The notes under the pieces were generated by a model that made no database searches, had not been told where the DNA came from, and saw only the letters and a list, made by a program, of their open reading frames with translations. A DNA stretch of 35,158 nt. Origin: Propionibacteriaceae bacterium P6A17 (GTDB taxonomy: Bacteria; Actinomycetota; Actinomycetes; Propionibacteriales; Propionibacteriaceae). Position numbers and translations under genes: made by a program. Below are positions 1-13,569 of the stretch, one piece after another. Each line of letters begins with the position of its first letter. Within the stretch, counting starts at the first letter, position 1. The DNA lies in assembly GCA_000619965.1 (NCBI GenBank), contig JHVD01000024.1, forward strand, positions 1 to 35,158, given 5' to 3'.

Positions 1-121
1 ACTCACGTGTTACTCACCCGTTCGCCACTCGTGTACCCCCGAAAGGGCCTTACCGTTCGACTTGCATGTGTTAAGCACGCCGCCAGCGTTCGTCCTGAGC
101 CAGGATCAAACTCTCCGTTGA
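1..121 (-). rRNA. rrs: 16S ribosomal RNA, 5' end (partial)
   Basis: The complement reads as the start of bacterial 16S rRNA. The universal 27F site (AGAGTTTGATCCTGGCTCAG) lies at 95-114 on the minus strand, followed by the conserved GACGAACGCTGGCGGCG stretch. Setting 27F position 8 at base 114 puts the mature 5' end near base 121. The rest of the gene runs off the left edge. Two promoters and a boxA-like element lie upstream, so this is the promoter-proximal end of an rRNA operon. Confidence 0.97.
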
Positions 122-388
122 AAAAACATCGGAAACGGGCAAAAACCCAAAATCCGTCAACAAAAAATCCAACCACTGACAAGACCCAACAACTGGATCA
201 AATCAATAATCAAAGGAACCGCGCACAACCAAAAAGGCCATGCAACGGGACACACAAACAAACACAAACATCTGAATGTGCGAAAAATTGGCATTGACTT
301 AAAGCACGCTGTTGAGTTCTCAAGCTTCGATTGCGATCCGGTCGCCCCGATCCGCTGTTGGATCTGGCCGCCCGGGGCAGCTCGGCCA
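122..388 (-). promoter_or_regulatory. rRNA leader with boxA-like antitermination motif
   Basis: This roughly 270-base transcribed leader lies between the promoters and 16S. On the minus strand it contains TTGAGAACTCAACAGCGTG (307-325), the form of the boxA/leader element found in actinobacterial rRNA operons and known as the Nus-factor antitermination and processing region. The 122-300 part is unusually A-rich on plus (T-rich in the transcript), as is common just before the 16S processing stem. No protein gene is evident; the open frames here are chance frames. Confidence 0.7.
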
Positions 389-417
389 ACTTTACCTGGT
401 CCCTCTGGCTCCGTCAA
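389..417 (-). promoter_or_regulatory. rRNA promoter, proximal
   Basis: On the minus strand a -35 box TTGACG (412-417) and a -10 box TAAAGT (389-394) are separated by exactly 17 bases, pointing at the 16S gene. This is a good vegetative-sigma promoter. A second, similar promoter lies about 85 bases further upstream. Confidence 0.75.
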
Positions 418-473
418 ATCGGGGCTCATGGGCTTCGGTCTCGTCGACCACGCCGTTCAAGACGGCTTGCGCA

Positions 474-502
474 ACGTTACCCGCCTGGTGTCCGTCTGTC
501 AA
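474..502 (-). promoter_or_regulatory. rRNA promoter, distal
   Basis: On the minus strand a consensus -35 box TTGACA (497-502) and a -10 box TAACGT (474-479) are separated by 17 bases. With the proximal promoter it forms a tandem pair, the usual arrangement for growth-rate-controlled rRNA operons. The 503-659 stretch up to the capA-like gene shows nothing else clear. Confidence 0.75.
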
Positions 503-659
503 ATCCTCTTCCCGCGGCGCGGGAGGCCCGATGTGACAGGCGCACACTGTGGAGTTTTCGCTGCTCGGCCACTCGTCGAGCGGCCTGCGGTAGCCTATGC
601 GCTCTGTCACCCACCGGTCAACTCGGGGCTCGGACCACCCATGCACGTAGCCTGTAGCC

Positions 660-1895
660 GTGGTTCGGACTCTGCTGCAGGGCGCCTCGGCCGTGGCGCT
701 GACCGTGGCTGTGCTGTCCTGCGTCCCCGCCGCTCGAGAGGCCGAGCACGCCCCGTCGGTCACCCCTTCCTCCGGCGCGCAATCGTCGACGGCGACGCCC
801 CAGCCTGGCCGCTCTCCCACTCCCATCGAGGCCGCCTCGTCCCAGGCAGTACCCGAGCCCACGCCCTCGTCCGTGCCCCGCACCGCGACGCTCAACGTTT
901 CGGGCGATCTGCTGTGGCACGAAGCACTGTGGGCTACGGCCCAGCGAGACGGCGGCGGCGGCATGGACTTCGTCCCCCAGCTCGCGTCCCTGGGTCCGTT
1001 CGTGGCGCGGGCGGACGTCGCCGTGTGCCACTCCGAGGTGCCATTCGCCCCCGACGGGGGCCCCTACCAGGGATACCCTCTCTTCGCTGCCCCACCGGCC
1101 GTCGCACCCGCCCTTGCCAAGCTCGGTTGGGACATCTGCACCACCGCGTCCAACCACAGCATGGATCAGGGGTGGGACGGGCTCGTGCGCACCATCGACG
1201 TCCATCGCTCCGCGGGCCTCGACACCGTGGGCACCTACCCGACACAGGAGGAGTCCGAGACCCCGGTGATCGTCGAGACCGGACGCGGGGTGAAGATCGG
1301 CTTCGTGTCCCAAACCTTCGGACTCAACGGACTGCCCAAGGCCAAGGGCAAGGAGTGGTCCGTGCAACTGCTGGACGCCGAACGCGCCGTCGCCGACGCA
1401 AGGCGTGCGAAGGCAGCCGGAGCGGACATCGTCGCCGTCCATATTCACGCCGGGGACGAGTACGTCCACGCCCCCAACGAACAGCAGCGACGCTTCGTCG
1501 AGGCGGTGACCCTCTCGGAACACGTGGACCTGGTGTTCGGGCAACACGCCCACGTCGTCCAACCCATCGAGAAGGTCCACGGCAAGTGGGTGCTCTACGG
1601 CGCCGGCAACCTGATCGCTGCCAGCGGCCCCGCCAAGCCGTGGACGTACGACGGCTACATGGCCGAAGTGCGGTTCGTCGAGCGCGAGGAGGGGGGCTTC
1701 AACGCCGACCAGGTGGTGTGGGCACCCACCTTCATCACCGGCCGAGGCGACGGACCCCGTCGCGTCCACCTCATCCCGAAGGCGCTGGCCGACGGCGTGG
1801 GCCCCAGGGAACGCATGCTCGACTCGGCCGCCCGCACGCGCGCCATCGTCACCAGCACCAAGCCGGAGGGTCTCGTCGAACTGGAAAGGCCCTGA
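660..1895 (+). CDS. CapA-family (PGA_cap) metallophosphatase-fold lipoprotein
   Basis: 411 residues from a GTG start. The N-terminus is hydrophobic (about 4-20) and ends in a lipobox-like VLSC with Cys21, followed by a Ser/Pro/Thr-rich linker to about residue 72, so a membrane-anchored extracytoplasmic lipoprotein is likely. The rest is the CapA/PGA_cap fold: SGDLLWH (81-87), NHSMD (165-169), HIHAGDE (261-267) and GQHAHVVQP (294-302), the metal-ligand motifs of the calcineurin-like phosphoesterase superfamily. Family members include CapA of poly-gamma-glutamate capsule synthesis, but no capB/capC genes are nearby, so substrate and role are unknown. No clear ribosome-binding site precedes the GTG, and it reads away from the divergent rRNA operon. 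Confidence 0.85.
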   Translation: MVRTLLQGASAVALTVAVLSCVPAAREAEHAPSVTPSSGAQSSTATPQPGRSPTPIEAASSQAVPEPTPSSVPRTATLNVSGDLLWHEALWATAQRDGGGGMDFVPQLASLGPFVARADVAVCHSEVPFAPDGGPYQGYPLFAAPPAVAPALAKLGWDICTTASNHSMDQGWDGLVRTIDVHRSAGLDTVGTYPTQEESETPVIVETGRGVKIGFVSQTFGLNGLPKAKGKEWSVQLLDAERAVADARRAKAAGADIVAVHIHAGDEYVHAPNEQQRRFVEAVTLSEHVDLVFGQHAHVVQPIEKVHGKWVLYGAGNLIAASGPAKPWTYDGYMAEVRFVEREEGGFNADQVVWAPTFITGRGDGPRRVHLIPKALADGVGPRERMLDSAARTRAIVTSTKPEGLVELERP

Positions 1896-1914
1896 CTCCG
1901 ACGAGCCAGGGCCT
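1887..1914 (-). terminator. Terminator between convergent capA-like gene and tyrS
   Basis: An 8-bp perfect inverted repeat AGGCCCTG / CAGGGCCT (1887-1894 with 1907-1914) has a 12-base loop. On the minus strand the hairpin is followed by TTTCC, so it can end tyrS transcription. The left arm covers the stop codon of the capA-like gene, so it may act in both directions. Confidence 0.6.
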
Positions 1915-1929
1915 CCCACAGGGCACGCC

Positions 1930-3177
1930 TCACAACGTGACCGCGCCCACCGTCTTCTTGCCACGCCGGATGATGCCGTAGCGGCCGTGGATGAGCTGGC
2001 CGGCATCGAGCAGCAGGTCCGCGTCGGTCACCTTCGCGTTGTTGAGATACGCGCCGCCCTCTTGCACCGCGCGACGGGCCTCACCCTTCGACTTCACGAT
2101 CCCCGAGAGCGCCATCGCGTCGACGAACGGCATCGGCTCCCCCATCGGCTGGCCGCCGACCTCCTGGACCACGCCGTCGAGCGTCGCGGCGTCGAGTTCG
2201 GAGAGCTCACCGCGCCCGAAGAGTGCCGCGGCCGCAGCGACGGCAGCCCGGCGCTGCTCCTCGCCGTGGACGAGGTCGGTGACATCGTCGGCCAACGCGT
2301 GCTGGGCGGCCCGCTTCCACGGTTCCTCGTGCGCGGAGCGCTCGAGCTCGGCGATCTCCTCCTGCGTGCGGAAGGTGAACTGCTTGAGGTACTCGACGAC
2401 CTTCGCATCCTCGGCGTTCAGGAAGAACTGGTGGAACGCGTAGGGGCTCGTCAGCGCCGGATCGAGCCAGACGGCGCCACCCTCGGTCTTGCCGAACTTC
2501 GTGCCGTCCGCCTTCGTGATGAGCGGCGTCGCCAGCGCATGCACCTTCGCCTGGTCCGAACGTCGCAGCAGCTCGACGCCCGCGGTGATGTTGCCCCACT
2601 GGTCCGAGCCGCCGGTCTGCAAGGTCACGCCGTGTCGACGGTACAGCTCACGGTAGTCGTTGGACTGCAACAGCACGTAGCTGAACTCGGTGAAGCTGAT
2701 GCCGCTCTCCAGGCGGCTCGCGACGATCTCCCGCGCGAGCATGCGGTTGACCGGGAAGTGCTTGCCCAGATCGCGCAGGAAGTCGATGACATTCAGCTGC
2801 GACGTCCAGTCGAGGTTGTTGACCAGGCGTGCCGCGTTCGCGCCCTCGAAGGAGACGAACCGCCGCGTCTGCTCACGGATGCGCTCCACCCAACCGGCCA
2901 CCACGTCGGCGTCGTTCATGACGCGCTCACCCGACGCCTTCGGGTCGCCGATGAGGCCCGTGGCACCCCCCACCAGGAGGTGCGGCACGTGGCCGGCCGC
3001 CTGCAACCTGCGCGCCATCAGGAGCTGCATCAGGTGCCCGATGTGGAGGCTGGCCGCCGTCGGGTCGAAGCCCACGTAGAACTTGACCGGACCCGCCTCC
3101 AAATGCGCGCGCAGCGCCTCCGGGTCAGTGGAGTTGGCGATCAGGCCCCGCCAGGAAAGGTCGTCGAACAGCTTCAT
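1930..3177 (-). CDS. tyrS: Tyrosyl-tRNA synthetase
   Basis: 415 residues; charges tRNA-Tyr with tyrosine in the cytoplasm. Class I motifs are present: HIGH at 45-48 and KFGKT (the TyrRS form of KMSKS) at 227-231, plus the tyrosine-pocket segments YVGFDPT (34-40) and QTGGSDQWGN (187-196). The C-terminal about 70 residues look like the S4 RNA-binding domain. The open frame extends far upstream, but the ATG at 3177 gives the family N-terminus (MKLFDDL) and has GGGAG before it. A TAGGGT -10 box 8 bases upstream overlaps the argH stop codon, so both read-through from the arg operon and an own near-leaderless promoter are possible. Confidence 0.96.
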   Translation of the reverse strand: MKLFDDLSWRGLIANSTDPEALRAHLEAGPVKFYVGFDPTAASLHIGHLMQLLMARRLQAAGHVPHLLVGGATGLIGDPKASGERVMNDADVVAGWVERIREQTRRFVSFEGANAARLVNNLDWTSQLNVIDFLRDLGKHFPVNRMLAREIVASRLESGISFTEFSYVLLQSNDYRELYRRHGVTLQTGGSDQWGNITAGVELLRRSDQAKVHALATPLITKADGTKFGKTEGGAVWLDPALTSPYAFHQFFLNAEDAKVVEYLKQFTFRTQEEIAELERSAHEEPWKRAAQHALADDVTDLVHGEEQRRAAVAAAAALFGRGELSELDAATLDGVVQEVGGQPMGEPMPFVDAMALSGIVKSKGEARRAVQEGGAYLNNAKVTDADLLLDAGQLIHGRYGIIRRGKKTVGAVTL

Positions 3178-3188
3178 GGCTCCCAACC

Positions 3189-5082
<1,894 letters not shown>

Positions 5083-5086
<4 letters not shown>

Positions 5087-6258
5087 CTGGCCTCCAGCAG
5101 GCGCGGCAGGGCGTCGACGAACGGCTGCAGCTCGTCGGTGGTGATGACCAGCGGCGGCGCGAGCCGCAGCACCCCCGGTCTGGGGGCGTTGATGATGAAC
5201 CCGGCCTCCAGCGCCGCGTCGGCGACGGCCGGGGCGCGATCGTCGGTGAGCACCACGCCGAGCAGCAGTCCGCGCCCGCGTACCCTCTGCACGAGCGGGT
5301 GTCCGAGCCCTTCGATCGCTGCGGCCAGCCAGGCACCGGTAGCCCGCACGTGCTCCAGCAGCCCGTCCTCGATCACGTCGAGCACCGCATTGCCGGCGGC
5401 AGCAGCGACGGGATTGCCGCCGAACGTCGTGCCGTGCAGCCCGGGCGAGAACAGCTCGGCGGCCGCGCCCGTGGCGATGCAGGCTCCGATCGGGAAGCCG
5501 TTGCCGAGGCCCTTCGCCAGCGTCACCACGTCGGCGACCACGCCCAGGCTTCGATGAGCGAATACCTCGCCACAACGCCCGACGCCGGTCTGGACCTCGT
5601 CGATCCACAGCAGCGCCCCGTGCTCCTCGGTGATCCGCCGCGCAGCCTCGACGAAGCCCTCCGGCGCCGGCACGACCCCGTTCTCGCCCTGGATCACCTC
5701 CATGACGACGGCTGCCGTCTCGTCGTCGACCGCAGCCTCCAAGGCCGCCACGTCGCCGAACGGGACGAACTCGACCTCACCGGGCAGTGGCAGGAAGGGC
5801 TCCCGGTACTTCGGGTTGTGCGTCACGGCCAACGCGGCCGCGGTGCGCCCGTGGAAGGCGCCCTCCATCGCGACGATTCGTGTGCGGCCCGTCAATCGGG
5901 TGATCTTGAACGCGGCCTCGTTGGCCTCCGCACCCGAGTTGGCGAAGAACACCCGCGCCCCCGGCACACCCAGGTGGGCCGTCAGGCGCTCCGCAAGGCG
6001 GATCTGTTCCTGGGAGGCGAAGAAGTTGGAGACGTGGCCGAGTGTGCGCAGTTGCGTGTCGATAGCCTGCGTCACCTGCGGATGGGCGTGACCCAGCGCC
6101 AACACGGCCAGCCCCGAGAGCAGATCGGTGTAGGTGCGGCCGTCGGCGTCCTCGACGTGCACGCCGCTGCCGCGCACGAAGACGCGCTTCGGCGTGCCGA
6201 AGGTGTGCATCATCACCTCGTCGTAGCGGCGCTGCAGACCCTGGTTGCCGTCAGTCAT
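5083..6258 (-). CDS. argD: Acetylornithine aminotransferase
   Basis: 391 residues; a class III PLP aminotransferase that converts N-acetylglutamate semialdehyde to N-acetylornithine using glutamate. Seen: [12 protein letters not shown] (105-116) for phosphate binding, WIDEVQTG (218-225) with the PLP-contacting Asp, and the Schiff-base lysine in TLAKGLGNG (Lys249). It starts at an ATG overlapping the argB stop by 4 bases (ATGA) and ends in a GTGA overlap with argR. Many ArgD proteins also act on succinyl-diaminopimelate; that cannot be judged from sequence. Confidence 0.96.
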
Positions 6259-7126
6259 CGCGTCACCATCGTTCCCACGCCGTCGTCGGTGAAGATTTCC
6301 AACAACAGCGCATGTTGGAGCGTGCCGTCGGTGATCGTGGCGTTGGCGACACCGCCGTCGATGGCGGCGAGGCAGGCCTCGATCTTCGGGATCATCCCTG
6401 CGTCGAGCTTCGGCAGGAGCGCGCGTGCCTCGTCGGCGGTGATCTCCTTGATGAGCGATTCCGGGTCGGGATAGTTGGCGTAAAGCCCGGCCACGTTGGT
6501 GAGCATGACGAGTCGTTTCGCCCCGATCGCCGCGGCGAGCGCCGCGGCAGCGGTGTCGCCGTTGATGTTGTGGATGACGCCGTGCTCGTCGGGCGCGATG
6601 GACGCCACGACGGGGATCCTGCCGGCCTCGATGAGGTCGTTGAGGCCCGAGGGATCGACGGAGGTGACGTCCCCGACCAGGCCCAGATCGACCTCCTCGC
6701 CACCGACCTGCGCGGTGCGTCGCGTCGCGGTGAACAGCCCCCCGTCCTCGCCGGACATCCCGACGGCGAACGGGCCGTGCGCGTTGATCATGTTGACGAG
6801 CTCGCGGCCCACCTGGCCGACGAGCACCATCCGCACGATCTCCATCGCCTCGGGGGTGGTGACGCGAAACCCGCCGCGGAACTCGGAGCGGATGTCCAGC
6901 CGCCCAAGCATCTGCGAGATCTGCGGGCCGCCGCCGTGCACGACGACCGGCTTGACCCCGACGCGGCGCAGGAACACGATGTCCTTCGCCAGCGCCCGCT
7001 TCAGCTCGTCGTCGACCATGGCGTTGCCGCCGTACTTGATGACCATGATCTCGCCGGCGTACTCCGCGAGCCACGGCAGCGCCTCGATCAGCGTGTGGGC
7101 CTTTTGGACGGTGACTTCGAGCTCGG

Positions 7127-7130
<4 letters not shown>
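6255..7130 (-). CDS. argB: Acetylglutamate kinase
   Basis: 291 residues from a GTG that overlaps the argJ stop as GTGA. Phosphorylates N-acetylglutamate with ATP, the second step of the pathway and usually the arginine-feedback point. Amino-acid kinase motifs: KYGGNAM (32-38) and VHGGGPQI (64-71) for phosphate binding, and [12 protein letters not shown] in the C-terminal nucleotide site. The N-terminal helix ahead of KYGG (about residues 5-25) is the type found in arginine-sensitive hexameric NAGKs, so feedback inhibition is likely but inferred. The open frame continues upstream, but the overlap and family length fix this start. Confidence 0.95.
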
Positions 7131-9833
<2,703 letters not shown>

Positions 9834-9872
9834 CTCAGCGGCCCCCACACGACGAACGGGCGCGGCCGGGAG

Positions 9873-9906
9873 CTGCCGGAACCGGCCGCGGCCCCGGAAC
9901 CGGCAG
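9873..9906. repeat. Inverted repeat / hairpin between pheT and tetR
   Basis: CTGCCGGAACCGG (9873-9885) and CCGGAACCGGCAG (9894-9906) form an imperfect hairpin, 11 of 13 positions paired around a central AA/AA mismatch. It adjoins the stronger hairpin that follows on the plus strand. Both lie beyond the pheT stop. Confidence 0.5.
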
Positions 9907-9952
9907 AGCCCGGGGCAGCCCGCCACCGACTGGTCGCTGCTGCCCCGGGCTC
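9906..9952 (-). terminator. Strong hairpin downstream of pheT
   Basis: A perfect 14-bp inverted repeat, GAGCCCGGGGCAGC (9906-9919) with its complement (9939-9952), has a 19-base loop and lies 21 bases after the pheT stop. There is no T-tract, which is common for actinobacterial terminator hairpins. It most likely ends the infC-rpmI-rplT-trmH-pheS-pheT transcripts. Confidence 0.6.
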
Positions 9953-9973
9953 CTCATGCCTGCGATTCTGCCA

Positions 9974-12463
9974 TCACGCGCGCTGGACCGCGCCGAAGCG
10001 CTCCGCAGCGGCGGCGACGGCGTTCTGTCGGACCACCGCAGCGTCGGCATCCGTGAGCGTGGCATCCGAGCGGATCCGCAACGCGAAGGCCAACGACTTG
10101 CGCCCGGCACCGATCTGTTCGCCGGTGAAGACGTCGAACAGATGCACCGACTCCAGCAGCTCGCCACCACCGTCGCGCAGGGCCTGCTCCACGTCGGCCG
10201 CGGCGACGGACTCCTCGACGATCAGCGCGACGTCCTCCTTCGCCACCGGGGCCGTGCGCAGCGGCCCGATGCGGCCACTGCCAGGCGCCGCATCCAGCAG
10301 GGCATCGAGCGTGAGCTCCACCGCGCACGTGTGCGGTGGCAGTCCGAACGCCTCGACCACCAGCGGATGAAGCTCGCCCGCGTAGCCCAAGGACACGTCC
10401 CCTGCGAACAGCTCCGCCGTACGGCCCGGATGCCAGGGCTGCACATCGTCGACCTGCACCCTGCGGAGGCGCACCCCGACGGACTTCGCTGCCGCCTCGG
10501 CAAACGCGACGACGTGGCGCCAGTCCGCCCGCTCGCCCGCCCCGTGCACACCTGCCGGGATCCATTGGCCCGTCACCACTGCGGCGAGCCGCTTGGGCTG
10601 CAGCGGCAGCGAGGCGTCCAGAGCGGCGATCTCCTCGTCGCTGGGACGCTGCGCAACGCTCGGACGCGGCGCTGCCGGGACGCCCTGATCGACGAAGCAC
10701 GCCCCCTCCTCGAACAGCGCCAAATCCGTGATCGACCGTGACAGGTTCGTGGAGACCGCGCGGAACAGCCCCGGCAGCAGCGACGTGCGCAGGTAGGGCT
10801 GTGCGTCCGACAACGGGCTCGCGAGCCGTACGGGCAGGCGACGGTCGTCGTCCTCGCCAAGGCGCAGGCGCGCGAGGTCGTCGTCGCCCATGAACGGCAG
10901 GGTCAGCGTCTGGGTGAAGCCCAGTTGCGCGACGGCGCGCAGCACGTCGAGGCGCGCCGCCTGCCGCGCGGTGCGGCCGCCCCCCGTCGGGGCGACCGGC
11001 AGCGTCTTGCCGATGCGGTCATAGCCGAACTTCGATCCGACCTCCTCGACCACGTCGTACGGGTCCACGAGGTCGGGACGCCACGTCGGCACCTCCAGCG
11101 TCAGCGAATCGCCGAGCGCGGTGACACCGAGCCCGGCGGAGGCCAGGATGCGCACCACGTCCGAATCCGAGATCTCGGTGCCGAGGACCTGCGAGACGAG
11201 ACCTGCGCGCAGCTTGATGATGCGACGGGCAGGAGCCGCTCCCACGAACGTCTCGGGACCGATGAGGCCGCCGCCGTACTGGGTGATGAGCTTCGCCGCC
11301 CGCAGCGCGGCGGCGTGACCGAGCGCGGGGTCGACCTTGCGCTCGAATCGCTTGGACGCCTCCGACAGCAGGCCGTGACGGCGCGCCGTGCGCGACACCG
11401 AAGCCGCGTCGAATGCCGCAGCCTCCAGCACGATCCGCTGCGTCGTGCCGGACACTTCCGTCGTCTCGCCGCCCATGACGCCGGCCATGCCGATCGGCCC
11501 CGTATCGTCGGTGATGAGCAGGTCGTCGGCGTCGAGTGCCCGGGTCTGCCCGTCGAGGGTGACGAGCCGCTCGCCCGGCTCGGCCATCCGGACCCGGATG
11601 GGGCCCTGGAGCTTGTCCGCGTCGTAGGCGTGCAGCGGCTGCCCCGACTCGAGCATGACGTAGTTGGTCACGTCGACGGCGAGCGAGATCGACCGGACAC
11701 CGCAAGCGCGAAGCCTGTCGACGATGAACTTCGGGCTGGGCGCCGTCGGGTCCACGCCTTCGACGGTCACCGCCGCGAAGGCCGCGCATCGCTCGGACGC
11801 CAGCTCGACCGGGTGCCCCTCGGACTGCGGCTGCGGCAAGGGCAGTTGGTAACGGTCCTGGTAGGAGACGTCGTGCGCCGCCGCAGCCTCGCGGGCGAGA
11901 CCACGAATGGACAGGCAGTGCGAGAGATCGGGGGTCACGTCGATGTCGAGGACCTCGTCGCGCGTCCAGAGCAGCTCGATCGCGTCCTGGCCGGGCGTGC
12001 CGTGGTCGAGCACCATGATGCCGGCGTGGTCATCGCCCAGACCGATCTCGTCCTCCGCGCAGATCATGCCGTCGGAGAGGTGGCCGTAGGTCTTGCGCGC
12101 CGAGATGGCGAAGTCGCCCGGCAGCACGCAGCCGGGCAGCGCGACCACGACGAGGTCGCCCGGCTCGAAGTTGTGCGCGCCGCAGACGATGCCGCGCGAG
12201 GCGGGGTACTCGTCGGTGGCGGGGTCGTTGTGCTCGTCGCCGACATCCACGCGGCAGTAGTGGACGGTCTTGCCGTTCTTCTGCGGCTCGTCGGTGCGGC
12301 TCAGTACGCGCCCGACGACGAGCGGGCCCGTCACGGGCGAGCCGACGTGCTCGATGTGTTCGACGGTGAGGCCGAGCCTCGTGAACTTGTCGGCGATCGA
12401 CTCCGCGGTCGCCTCGGCGGGGATGTTGGCCAGCTCACGCAGCCAGGAAATCGGGGCCTTCAT
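9974..12463 (-). CDS. pheT: Phenylalanyl-tRNA synthetase beta subunit
   Basis: 829 residues, full length for bacterial PheT. Together with PheS it forms the (alpha-beta)2 enzyme that charges tRNA-Phe. Recognisable parts: the N-terminal B1 region (MKAPISWLREL), the OB-fold tRNA-binding EMAP-like domain at about 40-150 (VVGRV, VCGAHNF), B3/B4 editing region, B5 domain (about 405-480), and the C-terminal ferredoxin-fold anticodon-binding domain (about 735-829). The ATG overlaps the pheS stop by 4 bases (ATGA) and has GGAGCGCG before it, so the two subunits are co-translated. Confidence 0.97.
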   Translation of the reverse strand: MKAPISWLRELANIPAEATAESIADKFTRLGLTVEHIEHVGSPVTGPLVVGRVLSRTDEPQKNGKTVHYCRVDVGDEHNDPATDEYPASRGIVCGAHNFEPGDLVVVALPGCVLPGDFAISARKTYGHLSDGMICAEDEIGLGDDHAGIMVLDHGTPGQDAIELLWTRDEVLDIDVTPDLSHCLSIRGLAREAAAAHDVSYQDRYQLPLPQPQSEGHPVELASERCAAFAAVTVEGVDPTAPSPKFIVDRLRACGVRSISLAVDVTNYVMLESGQPLHAYDADKLQGPIRVRMAEPGERLVTLDGQTRALDADDLLITDDTGPIGMAGVMGGETTEVSGTTQRIVLEAAAFDAASVSRTARRHGLLSEASKRFERKVDPALGHAAALRAAKLITQYGGGLIGPETFVGAAPARRIIKLRAGLVSQVLGTEISDSDVVRILASAGLGVTALGDSLTLEVPTWRPDLVDPYDVVEEVGSKFGYDRIGKTLPVAPTGGGRTARQAARLDVLRAVAQLGFTQTLTLPFMGDDDLARLRLGEDDDRRLPVRLASPLSDAQPYLRTSLLPGLFRAVSTNLSRSITDLALFEEGACFVDQGVPAAPRPSVAQRPSDEEIAALDASLPLQPKRLAAVVTGQWIPAGVHGAGERADWRHVVAFAEAAAKSVGVRLRRVQVDDVQPWHPGRTAELFAGDVSLGYAGELHPLVVEAFGLPPHTCAVELTLDALLDAAPGSGRIGPLRTAPVAKEDVALIVEESVAAADVEQALRDGGGELLESVHLFDVFTGEQIGAGRKSLAFALRIRSDATLTDADAAVVRQNAVAAAAERFGAVQRA

Positions 12464-13569
12464 CGCGCTCCTCCAAGCAGGGACCGGCTGAATCGGATGT
12501 CACCCTCGACGAAGTCGCGGATGTCCGGGGCGCCGTTGCGGTTCATGATGGTGCGTTCGATGCCGAGACCGAACGCGAAGCCCGAGTAGACGTCCGAGTC
12601 GACGCCACAGGCCTGCAGGACGCGGGGGTTGACGACGCCGCAGCCCAGCCACTCGATCCAGCCCTCGCTACGACAGGTCCGGCAGGGGCGATCGGGATTG
12701 CCGACGGATGCCCCGTGGCAGACGAAGCACTGCAGGTCGACCTCCGCGGAGGGCTCCGTGAACGGGAAGAAGTGCGGGCGCATGCGCGTCTCTACGTCGC
12801 CGAAGAGCGCCTTGGCGAGGTGGTCGAGCGTGCCGCGCAGGTCGGCCATGGAGATGCCCTTGTCCACGACGAGACCCTCGAGCTGATGGAACACCGGCAG
12901 GTGGGTGGCGTCGTACTCATCCGAGCGGAAGACCTTGCCGGGGCTGATGACGTAGAGCGGCACGCCGCGCTCGAGCAGCGCCCGAATCTGCACGGGCGAG
13001 GTCTGCGTGCGCAGCAGCTTGTGGTCGGTCATGGGCTCGACCCACAGCGTGTCCTGCAGCCCACGCGCCGGATGGTCCTCGGGGAGGTTCAGGGCGTCGA
13101 AGTTGTGCCACTCGGTCTCGAGCTCGGGACCCTCCGCCACCTCGTAGCCCAGCCCGACGAACACGTCGGTCATCTTCTCGATCATGGCGGTGACGGGGTG
13201 CAGGGCACCCTCGGGGGCGAGCTCGACGGGCAGCGTCATGTCGACGCGCTCGGCGACGAGCGACGCCTCGAGCTCCGCGGCCGCGAGCTCCTCCTGGCGG
13301 GCGGCCGCGGCCTGCGCGACCCTCCCCCGCGCCTCACCGATGCGTCGGCCGACCTCCTTGCGCGCCGCCGGGGGCAGCGCGCCGATCTCGCGGTTGGCGA
13401 GCGCCAGCGGCGACTTGTCGCCCATGTGCGCACCACGGGCCTGCTTCAGCGCACCCGTGTCGGTGGCTGCCTCGATGGCCGCCAGCGCGTCGGCGACGAA
13501 ACCGTCGACGGCTTCCTCGGACAGGGCGGAAACCTGCTTGGGGTCGTAGTTGTCATTCGGCCCGCTCAT
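12460..13569 (-). CDS. pheS: Phenylalanyl-tRNA synthetase alpha subunit
   Basis: 369 residues. Carries the class II catalytic core: motif 2 region GKVFRSDEYDATHLPVFHQLEG and motif 3 GFAFGLGIERTIM near the C-terminus. A Cys cluster (CFVCHG...CRTC) lies in the insertion region. The start at ATG 13569 is preceded by GGGAG. It overlaps the 3' end of the upstream methyltransferase gene by 17 bases and the start of pheT by 4, so this is one operon. The longer open frame upstream belongs to no known PheS. Confidence 0.97.
   Translation of the reverse strand: MSGPNDNYDPKQVSALSEEAVDGFVADALAAIEAATDTGALKQARGAHMGDKSPLALANREIGALPPAARKEVGRRIGEARGRVAQAAAARQEELAAAELEASLVAERVDMTLPVELAPEGALHPVTAMIEKMTDVFVGLGYEVAEGPELETEWHNFDALNLPEDHPARGLQDTLWVEPMTDHKLLRTQTSPVQIRALLERGVPLYVISPGKVFRSDEYDATHLPVFHQLEGLVVDKGISMADLRGTLDHLAKALFGDVETRMRPHFFPFTEPSAEVDLQCFVCHGASVGNPDRPCRTCRSEGWIEWLGCGVVNPRVLQACGVDSDVYSGFAFGLGIERTIMNRNGAPDIRDFVEGDIRFSRSLLGGAR

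Noticed and set aside
618-2006. Long open frame of 462 codons opposite the capA-like gene
   Set aside because: High GC gives long antisense frames; the sequence has no recognisable family, while the plus-strand frame has clear CapA motifs.
10925-12589. 554-codon open frame opposite pheT
   Set aside because: Entirely antisense to pheT, whose domains are unmistakable; the composition is that of a shadow frame.
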